Made by a program: the position numbers and the translations under genes. This document shows positions 9,135 to 17,657 of a stretch of 64,000 nt of DNA, one piece after another. The stretch comes from Pollutibacter soli (GTDB lineage Bacteria > Bacteroidota > Bacteroidia > Chitinophagales > Chitinophagaceae). Numbering within the stretch: position 1 is the first letter of the stretch; every line of letters begins with the position of its first letter. The stretch covers positions 186,001 to 250,000 of the forward strand of contig JARJHS010000007.1 in NCBI GenBank assembly GCA_029269725.1, given 5' to 3'. The notes beneath the pieces were generated by a model that was given only the letters and a program-made list of their open reading frames with translations, was not told the DNA's origin and made no database searches.

Positions 9135-9366
9135 GTAGTGAGTGGTAAGTAGCTTGCCGGCAGGCAGGTAAGTAGGAAACAGCCGCTCAGGTGTAGTAAT
9201 CACAGTTTCTGTTTTCAGCTTGCCTGACGGCAGGCAGGTTTTCTGTTTCTCGTTAAGGAAAAAGGCAAAAGTATTTCTGGTGGCGCAAGTTATTGAATAA
9301 TCAAAGTCCCCTTTTCAACTATAAGCCGGCTGTTCAACGAACAACGAACAACTTCTTCATCCCTGC
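9135..9366. repeat. Spacer with two GCCGGCAGGCAGG-type repeat words
   Basis: The 306-base gap 9135-9440 holds no gene. Directly after the stop comes a GTAAGTAGTGAGTGGTAAGTAG tract of near-repeats. Two copies of a palindromic word follow: GCTTGCCGGCAGGCAGGT at 9152-9169 and the same with a CTGA insertion at 9219-9239. Related words occur at 31670 and 52122, also next to gene ends. A short GAACAAC triplication lies at about 9336-9353. From 9367 on the gap is the promoter of the next gene. Confidence 0.7.
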
Positions 9367-9436
9367 CTCATTAACCTTAATTAACCTTAAACCCATTTTG
9401 ATTAACCAGAACCGCCCGGGCCGCATGATATTTTCG
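9367..9436 (+). promoter_or_regulatory. Triple TTAACC operator and promoter of the beta-barrel protein gene
   Basis: Three copies of TTAACC at 9371-9376, 9381-9386 and 9402-9407 are spaced 10 and 21 bases start to start, i.e. on one face of the helix. The last copy takes the place of a -33 box: 21 bases on lies TATTTTCG (9429-9436), one mismatch from the Bacteroidota -7 box TAnnTTTG. The same layout, to the base, sits upstream of the GLPGLI gene at 20404-20339, and 24 bases (9367-9390) are identical there. Direct repeats at 10-11 bases are typical of OmpR-type regulators; the nearby regulator at 21952 is the best candidate (inference). Confidence 0.8.
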
Positions 9437-9440
9437 TATC

Positions 9441-12269
9441 ATGAAAAGAATGGCATTGCTCCTGGTTTTAGTAACGGCCTTGATTTTTGGTTTGGCGATG
9501 AGCGTTTTCGCTCAACAGAAAGGAAAAGTTTCAGGTATGATCGTGGACACAGCTATGCGTAAAGCAGTGACTGGTGTCACGATCAGCATCCTGAGTTCAA
9601 AAGATTCTTCCCTCGTCAGTTTTACCATGACAGGCGATGATGGCCGTTTCGAGATTACGAATCTTTCCAATGGCGAATACAGGTTATTGGCTACACATAC
9701 CGGTTACCACAATACCAACAGGTTGTTTTCAATTTCAACTGAAAAGCCGTTTGCTTCGCTTGGTGAAGTTCCTGTAACAGATAAGTACAAAGCGCTTGAC
9801 GAAATTGTGATCCAGGCGGAAGCTCCTCCGGTTACTTTAAAAGCAGACACAGTAGAATACAATGCGGGATCTTTTAAAACGCAGCCCAATGCAAATGTGG
9901 AGGACCTGCTGAAAAAACTTCCCGGTGTTAAAGTGGATAAGGATGGGACAGTAAAAGCCCAGGGACAGAAGGTGAACCGCGTGTTGGTGGATGGAAAAGA
10001 GTTTTTCGGAAATGATCCAAAAATGGCGACAAAAAATCTTCCTGCAGACGCGATCGACAAAGTACAGGTATATGACCGGCAGAGTGACCAGGCACAGCTT
10101 ACAGGGTTTGATGATGGAAGCAGTGAGAAGACGATCAATCTCAAACTTAAGAAGGAAAAGAAAAAAGGAATGTTCGGAAAGGCTACGGCAGGGGCGGGTA
10201 CACAGGACCGTTATGAAGGAAGATTTAACATCAATTCTTTCAAAGGCGCCCGTCAGTTGTCTGCATTGGGTGCAGCTAACAATGTCAATGCAGAAGCTTT
10301 TGGTTTTTCGGATATGTTGAATTTTGGAGGTGATCGTCCTTCGATAGGGTCCGGTGGCAATATTTCCATTAACATTAATTCCGATATGGCTGGAATGAAT
10401 GGTGGAAATCAAAACAACGGTATCAATACAATATGGGGAGGAGGTATTAACTACAATGATCTCATCGGAACAAAACTCGATTTAAGAAGCAATTATTTTT
10501 ACAATCATTTCAGTCCGAAAACAAAGAGCACCCTGGAGCGTCAATATTTTCTCCCTGACTCATCCTATTACTATTACCAGGATGGTGAAAGCGAAAAAAG
10601 AACAAACTCACATAAGCTGAACCTGATCCTAGATTATGAAATTGACTCTTTTCATTCCGTAAGGATAGCGCCATCATTGGGATACCAGCAATCCGATATG
10701 GCGGCAGGCTCTCTGTACCAGACGTTAAATGAATCCGGATTTATGGCTAATGACGGATTCAATAAACAATTCACAAGCAATGAAGGATTCAATTTTAAAA
10801 ATGATTTGCTATTCAGGAAAAAATTCAGAAAAAGAGGAAGAACTTTTTCTTTCTCATTACAGAACCTGGTCAACAGATCTGATGGTCATGGTGATCAGAA
10901 ATCAGTAAACAGGTTTTATGATGAAAATGGATTGATTCAGAACATCGATTCAATAAATCAATACAATGAGAATTCAGCAGATATGAACGGATATACTGCC
11001 AAAGCTGTTTATACTGAACCTGTATTACGGAAAGCATTATTGGAATTCAGTATCGCACAGAGCAGTACGCATTCGATGTCGGATAAACAGACTTACGACT
11101 ATAATGATAACTCAGGAAAGTTTGATGAGTTGAATCCTCTCTTATCCAACGATTATAATAACCGCTACGGATACACTAATGCCGGTATTCGATTTCGTAA
11201 ACAATATCGTAAGTTCAACTGGACCGCGGGACTGGCCTGGCAGCATTCCCAGCTGAAAGGAAAAACATCAGGTTCAATTATTGACTCTGCAATTCAGAAA
11301 GATTTTAAAAACCTGTTGCCCAATGCGCGTGCGCAGTACCAGTTCAATCGGTTCAGTAGTATTTCATTGAATTATATGACGATGACCCAGCAACCGACGG
11401 TTAGTCAGTTGCAGCCGGTTCCGGATATCAGCAATCCATTAAGCATTGTACTTGGTAACCCGGCATTGAAACAGGAGTACAGCCATTACCTGCAGTTCAA
11501 CCTGATGAAAGTGAATCCAATTAAACAGAGAAACATTTTTGCATTCGTTACTTTCAGGGAAACATCCGATAAAATTGTGAACAGTGATTCCATCAGTACA
11601 ACCGGTATTAAATACAGCATTCCTGTAAACGTGCACGGTGTATACAATCTTACGGGAGATATCAATTGGGGGTTCCCGATGAAACTGATAAAAAGAAGTT
11701 CTTTATCTCTGGGTATGCAGGCGTCACATAGTAGGAACAAGCAATTTATTAACCGCGTTGAAAATAGAATTAACGATTTGTATCTATCTCCTGAGGTCCG
11801 ACTCGAAATGAATCCATCAGAGAAAATCAATGTCGGTATTACAGCATCAACAGCATTCACCTATACTCAATATTCACTGCAACCTGAATTGAAGACCAGG
11901 TATTTTACACATGAATTCGGAGTAGACGCAAGTTGGGATTTGCCATGGAAAATGTTTTTTGTAACTGATTTTAATTATCGTATAAATGCGAGACGTGCAG
12001 ATGGATTTAATGTAAATGTCCCGCTATGGAATGCTGGAATAAACAAATTTCTTTTGAAATACAACCGCGCACAAATAGGTTTGAGGGTCTTCGATCTTTT
12101 GAATCAGAATGTGGGTGTAACGAGAACAAGTAACAATAATTATATCGAGGATAAGAAAATAGCAGTACTGAAACGATATTTTATGTTGACACTTACTTTC
12201 AGTCTCAGTAAAACAGGATTAAATGGCGGCGCTGGCGGCGGAGGAAATTTCCGTGTAATAACGAGGTAG
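9441..12269 (+). CDS. Outer-membrane beta-barrel protein with carboxypeptidase-like N-domain (TonB-receptor-like)
   Basis: A 942-residue product with signal peptide 1-24 (ends VFAQ), a carboxypeptidase-D-regulatory-like beta-sandwich (about 28-110: GKVSGMIVDTAM..., DDGRFEITNLSNGEYRL), a plug-like segment (about 120-225: LLKKLPGVKVDKDGTVKAQG, VLVDGKEFFGNDP) and a C-terminal barrel to the end. This is the OMP_b-brl_3 type: related to SusC/TonB receptors but shorter, with no TonB box seen. Family members are often paired with GLPGLI proteins; here that partner is at 19525-20325. The -7 box ends only four bases before ATG 9441, so the message may be leaderless, or translation may start at the ATG at 9450, which leaves a good signal peptide. 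Glycine-rich C-terminal tail GGAGGGGN. Role: unknown, envelope. Confidence 0.85.
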   Translation: MKRMALLLVLVTALIFGLAMSVFAQQKGKVSGMIVDTAMRKAVTGVTISILSSKDSSLVSFTMTGDDGRFEITNLSNGEYRLLATHTGYHNTNRLFSISTEKPFASLGEVPVTDKYKALDEIVIQAEAPPVTLKADTVEYNAGSFKTQPNANVEDLLKKLPGVKVDKDGTVKAQGQKVNRVLVDGKEFFGNDPKMATKNLPADAIDKVQVYDRQSDQAQLTGFDDGSSEKTINLKLKKEKKKGMFGKATAGAGTQDRYEGRFNINSFKGARQLSALGAANNVNAEAFGFSDMLNFGGDRPSIGSGGNISININSDMAGMNGGNQNNGINTIWGGGINYNDLIGTKLDLRSNYFYNHFSPKTKSTLERQYFLPDSSYYYYQDGESEKRTNSHKLNLILDYEIDSFHSVRIAPSLGYQQSDMAAGSLYQTLNESGFMANDGFNKQFTSNEGFNFKNDLLFRKKFRKRGRTFSFSLQNLVNRSDGHGDQKSVNRFYDENGLIQNIDSINQYNENSADMNGYTAKAVYTEPVLRKALLEFSIAQSSTHSMSDKQTYDYNDNSGKFDELNPLLSNDYNNRYGYTNAGIRFRKQYRKFNWTAGLAWQHSQLKGKTSGSIIDSAIQKDFKNLLPNARAQYQFNRFSSISLNYMTMTQQPTVSQLQPVPDISNPLSIVLGNPALKQEYSHYLQFNLMKVNPIKQRNIFAFVTFRETSDKIVNSDSISTTGIKYSIPVNVHGVYNLTGDINWGFPMKLIKRSSLSLGMQASHSRNKQFINRVENRINDLYLSPEVRLEMNPSEKINVGITASTAFTYTQYSLQPELKTRYFTHEFGVDASWDLPWKMFFVTDFNYRINARRADGFNVNVPLWNAGINKFLLKYNRAQIGLRVFDLLNQNVGVTRTSNNNYIEDKKIAVLKRYFMLTLTFSLSKTGLNGGAGGGGNFRVITR

Positions 12270-12299
12270 AAAATGTGAAATACCGAAAGTTAAATTGTT

Positions 12300-12884
12300 C
12301 TACGAATTCACGATCCTGATTATTTCTCCGGCAAGTTGATCACTCCCTGCAATTAATATTTGCGCGTCGGCGAGTATAGCCTGCTGCGGCATATAGGCCA
12401 CTTCTGCATCTTTTGGGTCCTGGGCAATCGTATATCCACCTGCGAGACGGATCTTTTTTAAACCTTCTGCTCCATCTGCATTGGCGCCAGATAATAATAT
12501 CCCGATCGCTGTGGGTCCGAACACAGATGCAATCGATTCAAAACTGACATCAATACTTGGTCTGCTATGATGCACTTTTTCTGAACTATCGAGTGAGAAA
12601 CTATAGTAATCTTCCACGAGTAAATGGTAGTCTGGAGGCGCTATATAAATTGTACCTGTAGTAATTGATTCCTTGTCCTCCACTTCTTTTACTGCAAGGG
12701 GTGAGCGTGAAGCAAGTAATTCCGTCAGAATTGAAGAGGGGTCATTCTTCCTGTGAATTATAATTACATAAGCAAGCGAAACAGGCAATGCAGCAGCACT
12801 GATGATTTTGAGAATCACATCAAGGCTACCGGCCGATCCGCCGATGGCAACAATTTTATATTTCGTCATTTGACCTTCCGCCAT
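12300..12884 (-). CDS. cheB: CheB-type protein-glutamate methylesterase, catalytic domain only
   Basis: 194 residues covering just the CheB catalytic domain. The triad is in place: S17 in AIGGSAGS, H44 in IIIHRK and D137 in SGANADGAEG. The usual N-terminal receiver domain is absent, so control must come from a separate receiver, for instance the stand-alone regulator at 13696-14070. Substrate: carboxymethyl-glutamate on a signalling protein. No chemoreceptor is encoded nearby; the hybrid kinase in the same operon is the obvious candidate (inference). Start could be M6, which fits the domain edge better. It overlaps cheR by 19 bases and is last in the operon. Confidence 0.92.
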   Translation of the reverse strand: MAEGQMTKYKIVAIGGSAGSLDVILKIISAAALPVSLAYVIIIHRKNDPSSILTELLASRSPLAVKEVEDKESITTGTIYIAPPDYHLLVEDYYSFSLDSSEKVHHSRPSIDVSFESIASVFGPTAIGILLSGANADGAEGLKKIRLAGGYTIAQDPKDAEVAYMPQQAILADAQILIAGSDQLAGEIIRIVNS

Positions 12885-13699
12885 ATTTTCTCGCGGTTTT
12901 CCATCTGCCGGTATTTGGAAGCCACTTTTGTAAACCGGATATTTTCTTTTGATCCCAATACAAGAAAGCCGAGTTTATCAAGACTATCATCAAAAAGGGT
13001 GAGCACTTTATCCTGCAGGTCCTTATCAAAATAGATCAAAACATTCCGGCAACAGATCAGCTGAAACTCATTGAAAGAACGATCAGAAACCAGGTTATGG
13101 GTTGCAACGATCATTCTTGTTTTTAACCTGTCGTCGAATTTTGCCCAATCATACTTAGCTGTATAGTATGAGGAAAACTCTCTTCGGCCACCAGCGAGGA
13201 TATAATTTTCGGAATAGATTTTCATGTGATTCATCGAAAAAATTCCCCGTTGTATATTTTCGATGACATGAGGATTAATATCAGTTGCGTAAATCAGTGA
13301 TTTGTGTAAAAGGTTTGCTTCTTCCAGCAGGATGGCCATCGAGTACGCTTCCTCACCTGTCGAACATCCGGCATGCCATATGCGGATAAATGGATGTGTA
13401 GCGAGTACCGGCAATACTTCTTCACGAAGTACTTTAAACATCTGCGGATCGCGAAACATTTCTGTAACGTTTACCGTCAGTTGCTGAATAATATGCGTGA
13501 AGTAATTTTCATCGTTTCTTACCCGGTAGAAAAGTTCTGCAAAACTTGGCAACCGGTCGATCAGCATCAACCGCGTAATCCTCCTGCGTAGAGATGCTCT
13601 TGCATAATTGGTGAAATCGTACCCATATCGCTGAAATATTTCAGTCAGCAGAAGATTCAGATCCTCATCCCGGATAGTTATGAGTTCTGTTTCTTTCAT
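12866..13699 (-). CDS. cheR: CheR-type protein-glutamate O-methyltransferase
   Basis: 277 residues, usual CheR length. N-terminal four-helix CheR_N part with the basic ARASLRRRITR helix, then the SAM-binding domain with WHAGCSTGEEAYSMAILLEE, YATDINPHV and LICCRNVLIYFD, all hallmark CheR blocks. It adds methyl groups from SAM to glutamates of a receptor-like coiled coil, the reverse of the CheB reaction. It overlaps the upstream response regulator by ATGA (13696-13699) and cheB by 19 bases, so CheR and CheB are made in step. No TPR extension. In Bacteroidota such cheB-cheR pairs often sit with hybrid kinases rather than motility genes. Confidence 0.93.
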   Translation of the reverse strand: MKETELITIRDEDLNLLLTEIFQRYGYDFTNYARASLRRRITRLMLIDRLPSFAELFYRVRNDENYFTHIIQQLTVNVTEMFRDPQMFKVLREEVLPVLATHPFIRIWHAGCSTGEEAYSMAILLEEANLLHKSLIYATDINPHVIENIQRGIFSMNHMKIYSENYILAGGRREFSSYYTAKYDWAKFDDRLKTRMIVATHNLVSDRSFNEFQLICCRNVLIYFDKDLQDKVLTLFDDSLDKLGFLVLGSKENIRFTKVASKYRQMENREKIWRKVK

Positions 13700-14070
13700 T
13701 TCCTATAACGTTGAAGTAAGTTGAATAAGATGTCCATGTCAACAGGCTTAGATATATAGTCGTCTGCACCAGCATTGATGCTTTTTTCGCGATCGCCCGG
13801 CATTGCCTGCGCCGTGACTGCAATGATCGGAACGTTCTTGTATTTATCTATTCCATGGATGTGGCCGATTGCTTCATATCCATCCATTTCCGGCATCATC
13901 ATATCGATCAGTATGACATCAATACTTTTCCCGGCTCTTAATTCAACAAAGGCCTCTTCCATTCCCGACGCCGTCAGGCAATCATACCCACGGGATTTCA
14001 ATACAGCAGACAAAGCAAAAATATTCCTGTTATCATCATCAATAATCAGAATGGTAGTTTTCGACTGCAT
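13696..14070 (-). CDS. Single-domain response regulator
   Basis: 124 residues, one receiver domain and nothing else. Acidic pair DDD at 11-13, phosphate-accepting D in ILIDMMMP (about residue 56), threonine in AVTAQA and lysine in SKPVD. It closely resembles the last receiver domain of the neighbouring hybrid kinase (MMMPEMDGYE, AVTAxAMxGDREKxINAGAxDYIxKPVD in both), which suggests that one came from the other by duplication. Its likely job is phospho-relay or control of CheB, which lacks a receiver. It lies 17 bases after the hybrid kinase. Confidence 0.93.
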   Translation of the reverse strand: MQSKTTILIIDDDNRNIFALSAVLKSRGYDCLTASGMEEAFVELRAGKSIDVILIDMMMPEMDGYEAIGHIHGIDKYKNVPIIAVTAQAMPGDREKSINAGADDYISKPVDMDILFNLLQRYRK

Positions 14071-14087
14071 GTTTATTAATCCATTTA

Positions 14088-17000
14088 TTACTGATGATAA
14101 AGCCAGACCCTTAACAAGGAAATAAGCTGATCGATATCTACGGGCTTGGTGATATAGTCTGACGCGCCTGCATTAATACATTTTTCCCTGTCGCCGGTCA
14201 TTGCCTTTGCTGTCACAGCGATAACAGGAAGCTGCCTGTATTTTGGATTTTCACGGATGCGCCTGGTAGATTCATATCCATCCATTTCCGGCATCATCAT
14301 ATCCATCAGTACAAGATCAATATCAGGATTTTTTTCCAATTGCTCCAAAGCTTCACGGCCGTCCATAGCCGAAATTACATCGACTCCAAATGTTTCGAGT
14401 GATTTGGAAACCGAGAAAATATTTCTCACGTCATCATCCGCCACCAGCACTTTTTTGCCTTTGAGTACTTCACTTAGTTCTCCCAATCGCTTATATCTTG
14501 TACCCTTACTTTCCTTCCGGTTTTCTTCCACGAGATGAAGGAAAAGGGAAACTTCATCCAGAATGCGTTCATAGGAATGAGCGGTCTTTATAACAATTGA
14601 ATCAACATATTTTTTCAATTTCACTTCTTCAACGTGCGAAAGATTTTTTCCTGTGAAAATGATAATCGGAAGCGTTTCAAATCCCTTGGTTTTTTTGATT
14701 TCTTCAAGAGTATCATAAGCCCCCTGGGTGGGTATGCCCATATCAAGAATCACACAATCAACATCATCATTGTTCAATGCACGAATACCGTCTTTTACCG
14801 ACGTCTTGATCTCGGTAACGACCTGGTAGGAATGAAGAAAATAGGAAAGGGCCTCTGCATGCTTTGTATTTTCTTCTACGATCAATACTTTTTTAGGATG
14901 ACGAGTGAGTGCCTCTTCGATTTTCTTAAACATCTCCGAAAGCTTTTCGAAGGCCACAGGTTTACTGATGAAATCAACAGCACCCTTCGATAAACTCTTC
15001 ATCCGCACTTCATGCGAGCTCATCATATGTACAGGAAGAGGCCTTGTGACCGTATCGGCTTTCAGTTCGTCCATCACCTGCCAGCCACTTTTTACCGGAA
15101 GTTGAACATCCAATAGAATCCCGGTAGGCAAAATCTCTTTTGCCAGTTGAATACCTTCATCACCTCTTACAGCAACAACGCCTTTGTAGCCTTTGTTTCT
15201 TGTGAAGTCCAGGAGTGATTTTGCAAACGATGTATCGTCTTCAATAATGAGAATCACTTTATCGCCGGCTGAAATACTGTTGCGATCATCGGGAATTGCT
15301 GAAGGAACAATTTCAGAAATGTATTTATGCTCAGCCTGCATCGGATTAATTTCCGGAGCAACTGATTCTGCAAATGATTCCTGTGTTTTGCTTTTTCTCA
15401 TTGGCACCAGCAGGGTAAATTCACTTCCTTTACCTTCCTCACTTTTCAGTTGAATTTCTCCACCCAGCAATTTTGCCAGTTCCCTGCTGATAGAAAGTCC
15501 GAGACCTGTTCCGCCATATTGTCTTCTCGTTGAACCGTCTGCCTGTTGAAACGCTTCAAAAATGGTAAGTTGTTTTTCAGCAGGAATACCGATGCCTGTA
15601 TCAATAACGTTAAAGACAATATTTGAACCCGATTTACGGATGTGCAAACGCACGGAACCTTTCTTTGTAAATTTCAACGCATTTGAGAGCAGATTTTTAA
15701 GGATTTGTTCCAGGCGTAAACGATCCGTTTCCATCATTCCCGGAACATCATCATCAACATCTATCGAAAACCCGATTCCTTTTTCTTTGGCAAGAGGAGC
15801 GAGGAGTGATGAAAGCCCGTCGGCAACAGACTGAATCATTACATCGCTGTATTCAAGGTCCATCTTACCTGCTTCAATCTTTGAAAGATCAAGAATTTCA
15901 TCGATCAATGTAAGCAGTCCTTTACCCGAGGTCTGAATTACATCTGCATACTCAATCTGTTCCGGTTTAAGATTATTGGGATGATTTTCTGACAGCAGTC
16001 TTGAAAGCAGCAAAATCGAATTTAACGGTGTGCGCAGTTCGTGCGACATGTTGGCGAGAAACTCCGATTTATACCTGGTACTTAATGCCAGTTCCTCAGC
16101 TTTTTTCTGGATGTCCAGGTTTCTTTCAAGTATGAGCTCGTTTTTTTCTTCAAGTTCCCTGCTTCGCTCTTCGAGCTCACGATTGGTCTGGAGAAGTTCT
16201 TCCTGTTGTACTTTCAGTTCCTCTTCAGAAGCCTGCAGTTTTTCTGCCTGGGCCTCCAATTCTGCATTGATATTTTCCAGCTCGCTATGCTGGCTTTGCA
16301 ATTCTTCTGATTGAGACTGTGTTTCTTCGAGCAGTTCTTCCACGCGCTGTTTGCTCTGCGTAGTGTTGATAGCCGTACCAATGCCAAATACCGCTGCTTC
16401 GAGGAAGCTTTTCTGTTTCGTGGAAAATTCGCCCAGCGATGCGAGCTCAATAACCCCCTTCAGTACACGATTAAAATAGATCGGAATCGCAAGCACTGAC
16501 TTTGGACTCACATCTCCGGAAATAAAACGAACAGCATACTGATCGGCGGGGATATTTTTTGCTTCAAGCATTTTTCCTGACACAGCAGCCTGGCCTGCAA
16601 AACCTTCTCCTTCTGTAAGTTTCAGGTATTTGTAGTCTGACGGTATAGCATAAGTGCTTTTCAGTTCCAGGTCTCCATCACCGTTAGCTATATAAAACGC
16701 TCCTGCATTTGCGTCCAGGTAGTCTGCAACAAAATTCAGTACACCATGCGCAAGGTTATGCATATTCTGATCGCCGATCATAACATCGCTTAACCGGGCA
16801 ATACCGGACTGCATCCATTCTTTTTCGCCAAGGGAATTAAATGTATGCTGAAGTGAATGGGACATGCGGTTAAGGGAAACTGCGATGCCGCCAAGCGCAT
16901 CACTGGTTTCCTCATTTATCTTGACGTCATAATTGCCGGACGAAATCTCATTTGCAATTGCATCCACCGCCTTGATCCTGTTCCTGATTTCGGCATCCTT

Positions 17001-17648
17001 GATTTCCAGTTCATTCAGCAAGGCATACCGTGTGTCGGAGTCTTTTATGAGCCTCATCATGGATACAATCGTGACGGCAAATCCCAATATCGATGCGATA
17101 ATAATTAATATGGGGGTGGCGGTGGCGAAGCTGGTAAGTTCCTCCGACCGGGCTTCCAGCAGCTGTTCTTCACGATCCTGCATTGTTTTTATCCGGGTAG
17201 AAGTTTTGTCCATCAGGTTTTTACCAAGGGACAAAAGACTGTCCGAAATATGCTGTCCGGCGCGTTTGCGGGCTACGACCGTGCCGAGGTACTGGAGCCG
17301 TTGTGATGCAACCTCCAGTAGTCTTTCACAATCGGCCTGCTGCGCCGGGTTATCGGAAGTCAGCCGTTTTACTGTTCTTATCAGGTTGTAGGTTTTTTCT
17401 TCTGCGCCATTGAATGGCGCCAGAAATCTTTCATCTCCGGTTATCAGGTATCCGCGCTGCCCGGATTCTGCATCCCTGAGAGAAGCCATTACATTATCCA
17501 GGTTACGCGATACTTCATACGTGTGGTTTACCAGATCAGAAGCACTGACCAGGCCACGAATACTCAGGTATGACGCTAGTGAGCTGGCGAGTAACAGGAA
17601 AAGTGAAACGCCATAACCAATGAACAGATTTTTTTTGAATGAGTTCAT
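14088..17648 (-). CDS. Hybrid histidine kinase: CHASE3-TM-HAMP-GAF-coiled coil-HisKA-HATPase-three receivers
   Basis: 1186 residues. Membrane helices at about 8-29 and 177-199 flank a periplasmic CHASE3 sensor (with RDAESGQRGYLITGD near 58-72). A HAMP region (200-270), a GAF domain (285-425) and a very regular coiled coil (435-520, heptads ending in E-L) follow. HisKA has H536 in NMSHELRTP; ATPase boxes NLLSN (652-656), DTGIGIP (683) and GTGLGL. Receivers: D847, D969 and D1116. The second receiver is degenerate (EEN for the acidic pair, GIPTQG after the aspartate). The glutamate/glutamine-rich coiled coil lies where a CheR/CheB methylation region could sit, given that both enzymes are in the operon; that is inference. 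Confidence 0.95.
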   Translation of the reverse strand: MNSFKKNLFIGYGVSLFLLLASSLASYLSIRGLVSASDLVNHTYEVSRNLDNVMASLRDAESGQRGYLITGDERFLAPFNGAEEKTYNLIRTVKRLTSDNPAQQADCERLLEVASQRLQYLGTVVARKRAGQHISDSLLSLGKNLMDKTSTRIKTMQDREEQLLEARSEELTSFATATPILIIIASILGFAVTIVSMMRLIKDSDTRYALLNELEIKDAEIRNRIKAVDAIANEISSGNYDVKINEETSDALGGIAVSLNRMSHSLQHTFNSLGEKEWMQSGIARLSDVMIGDQNMHNLAHGVLNFVADYLDANAGAFYIANGDGDLELKSTYAIPSDYKYLKLTEGEGFAGQAAVSGKMLEAKNIPADQYAVRFISGDVSPKSVLAIPIYFNRVLKGVIELASLGEFSTKQKSFLEAAVFGIGTAINTTQSKQRVEELLEETQSQSEELQSQHSELENINAELEAQAEKLQASEEELKVQQEELLQTNRELEERSRELEEKNELILERNLDIQKKAEELALSTRYKSEFLANMSHELRTPLNSILLLSRLLSENHPNNLKPEQIEYADVIQTSGKGLLTLIDEILDLSKIEAGKMDLEYSDVMIQSVADGLSSLLAPLAKEKGIGFSIDVDDDVPGMMETDRLRLEQILKNLLSNALKFTKKGSVRLHIRKSGSNIVFNVIDTGIGIPAEKQLTIFEAFQQADGSTRRQYGGTGLGLSISRELAKLLGGEIQLKSEEGKGSEFTLLVPMRKSKTQESFAESVAPEINPMQAEHKYISEIVPSAIPDDRNSISAGDKVILIIEDDTSFAKSLLDFTRNKGYKGVVAVRGDEGIQLAKEILPTGILLDVQLPVKSGWQVMDELKADTVTRPLPVHMMSSHEVRMKSLSKGAVDFISKPVAFEKLSEMFKKIEEALTRHPKKVLIVEENTKHAEALSYFLHSYQVVTEIKTSVKDGIRALNNDDVDCVILDMGIPTQGAYDTLEEIKKTKGFETLPIIIFTGKNLSHVEEVKLKKYVDSIVIKTAHSYERILDEVSLFLHLVEENRKESKGTRYKRLGELSEVLKGKKVLVADDDVRNIFSVSKSLETFGVDVISAMDGREALEQLEKNPDIDLVLMDMMMPEMDGYESTRRIRENPKYRQLPVIAVTAKAMTGDREKCINAGASDYITKPVDIDQLISLLRVWLYHQ

Positions 17649-17657
17649 AATATGATC

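Noticed and set aside
9293-9562. Plus-strand frame of 89 codons across the operator and start of the beta-barrel gene
   Set aside because: It runs through the TTAACC operator and promoter and into the other frame of a certain gene.
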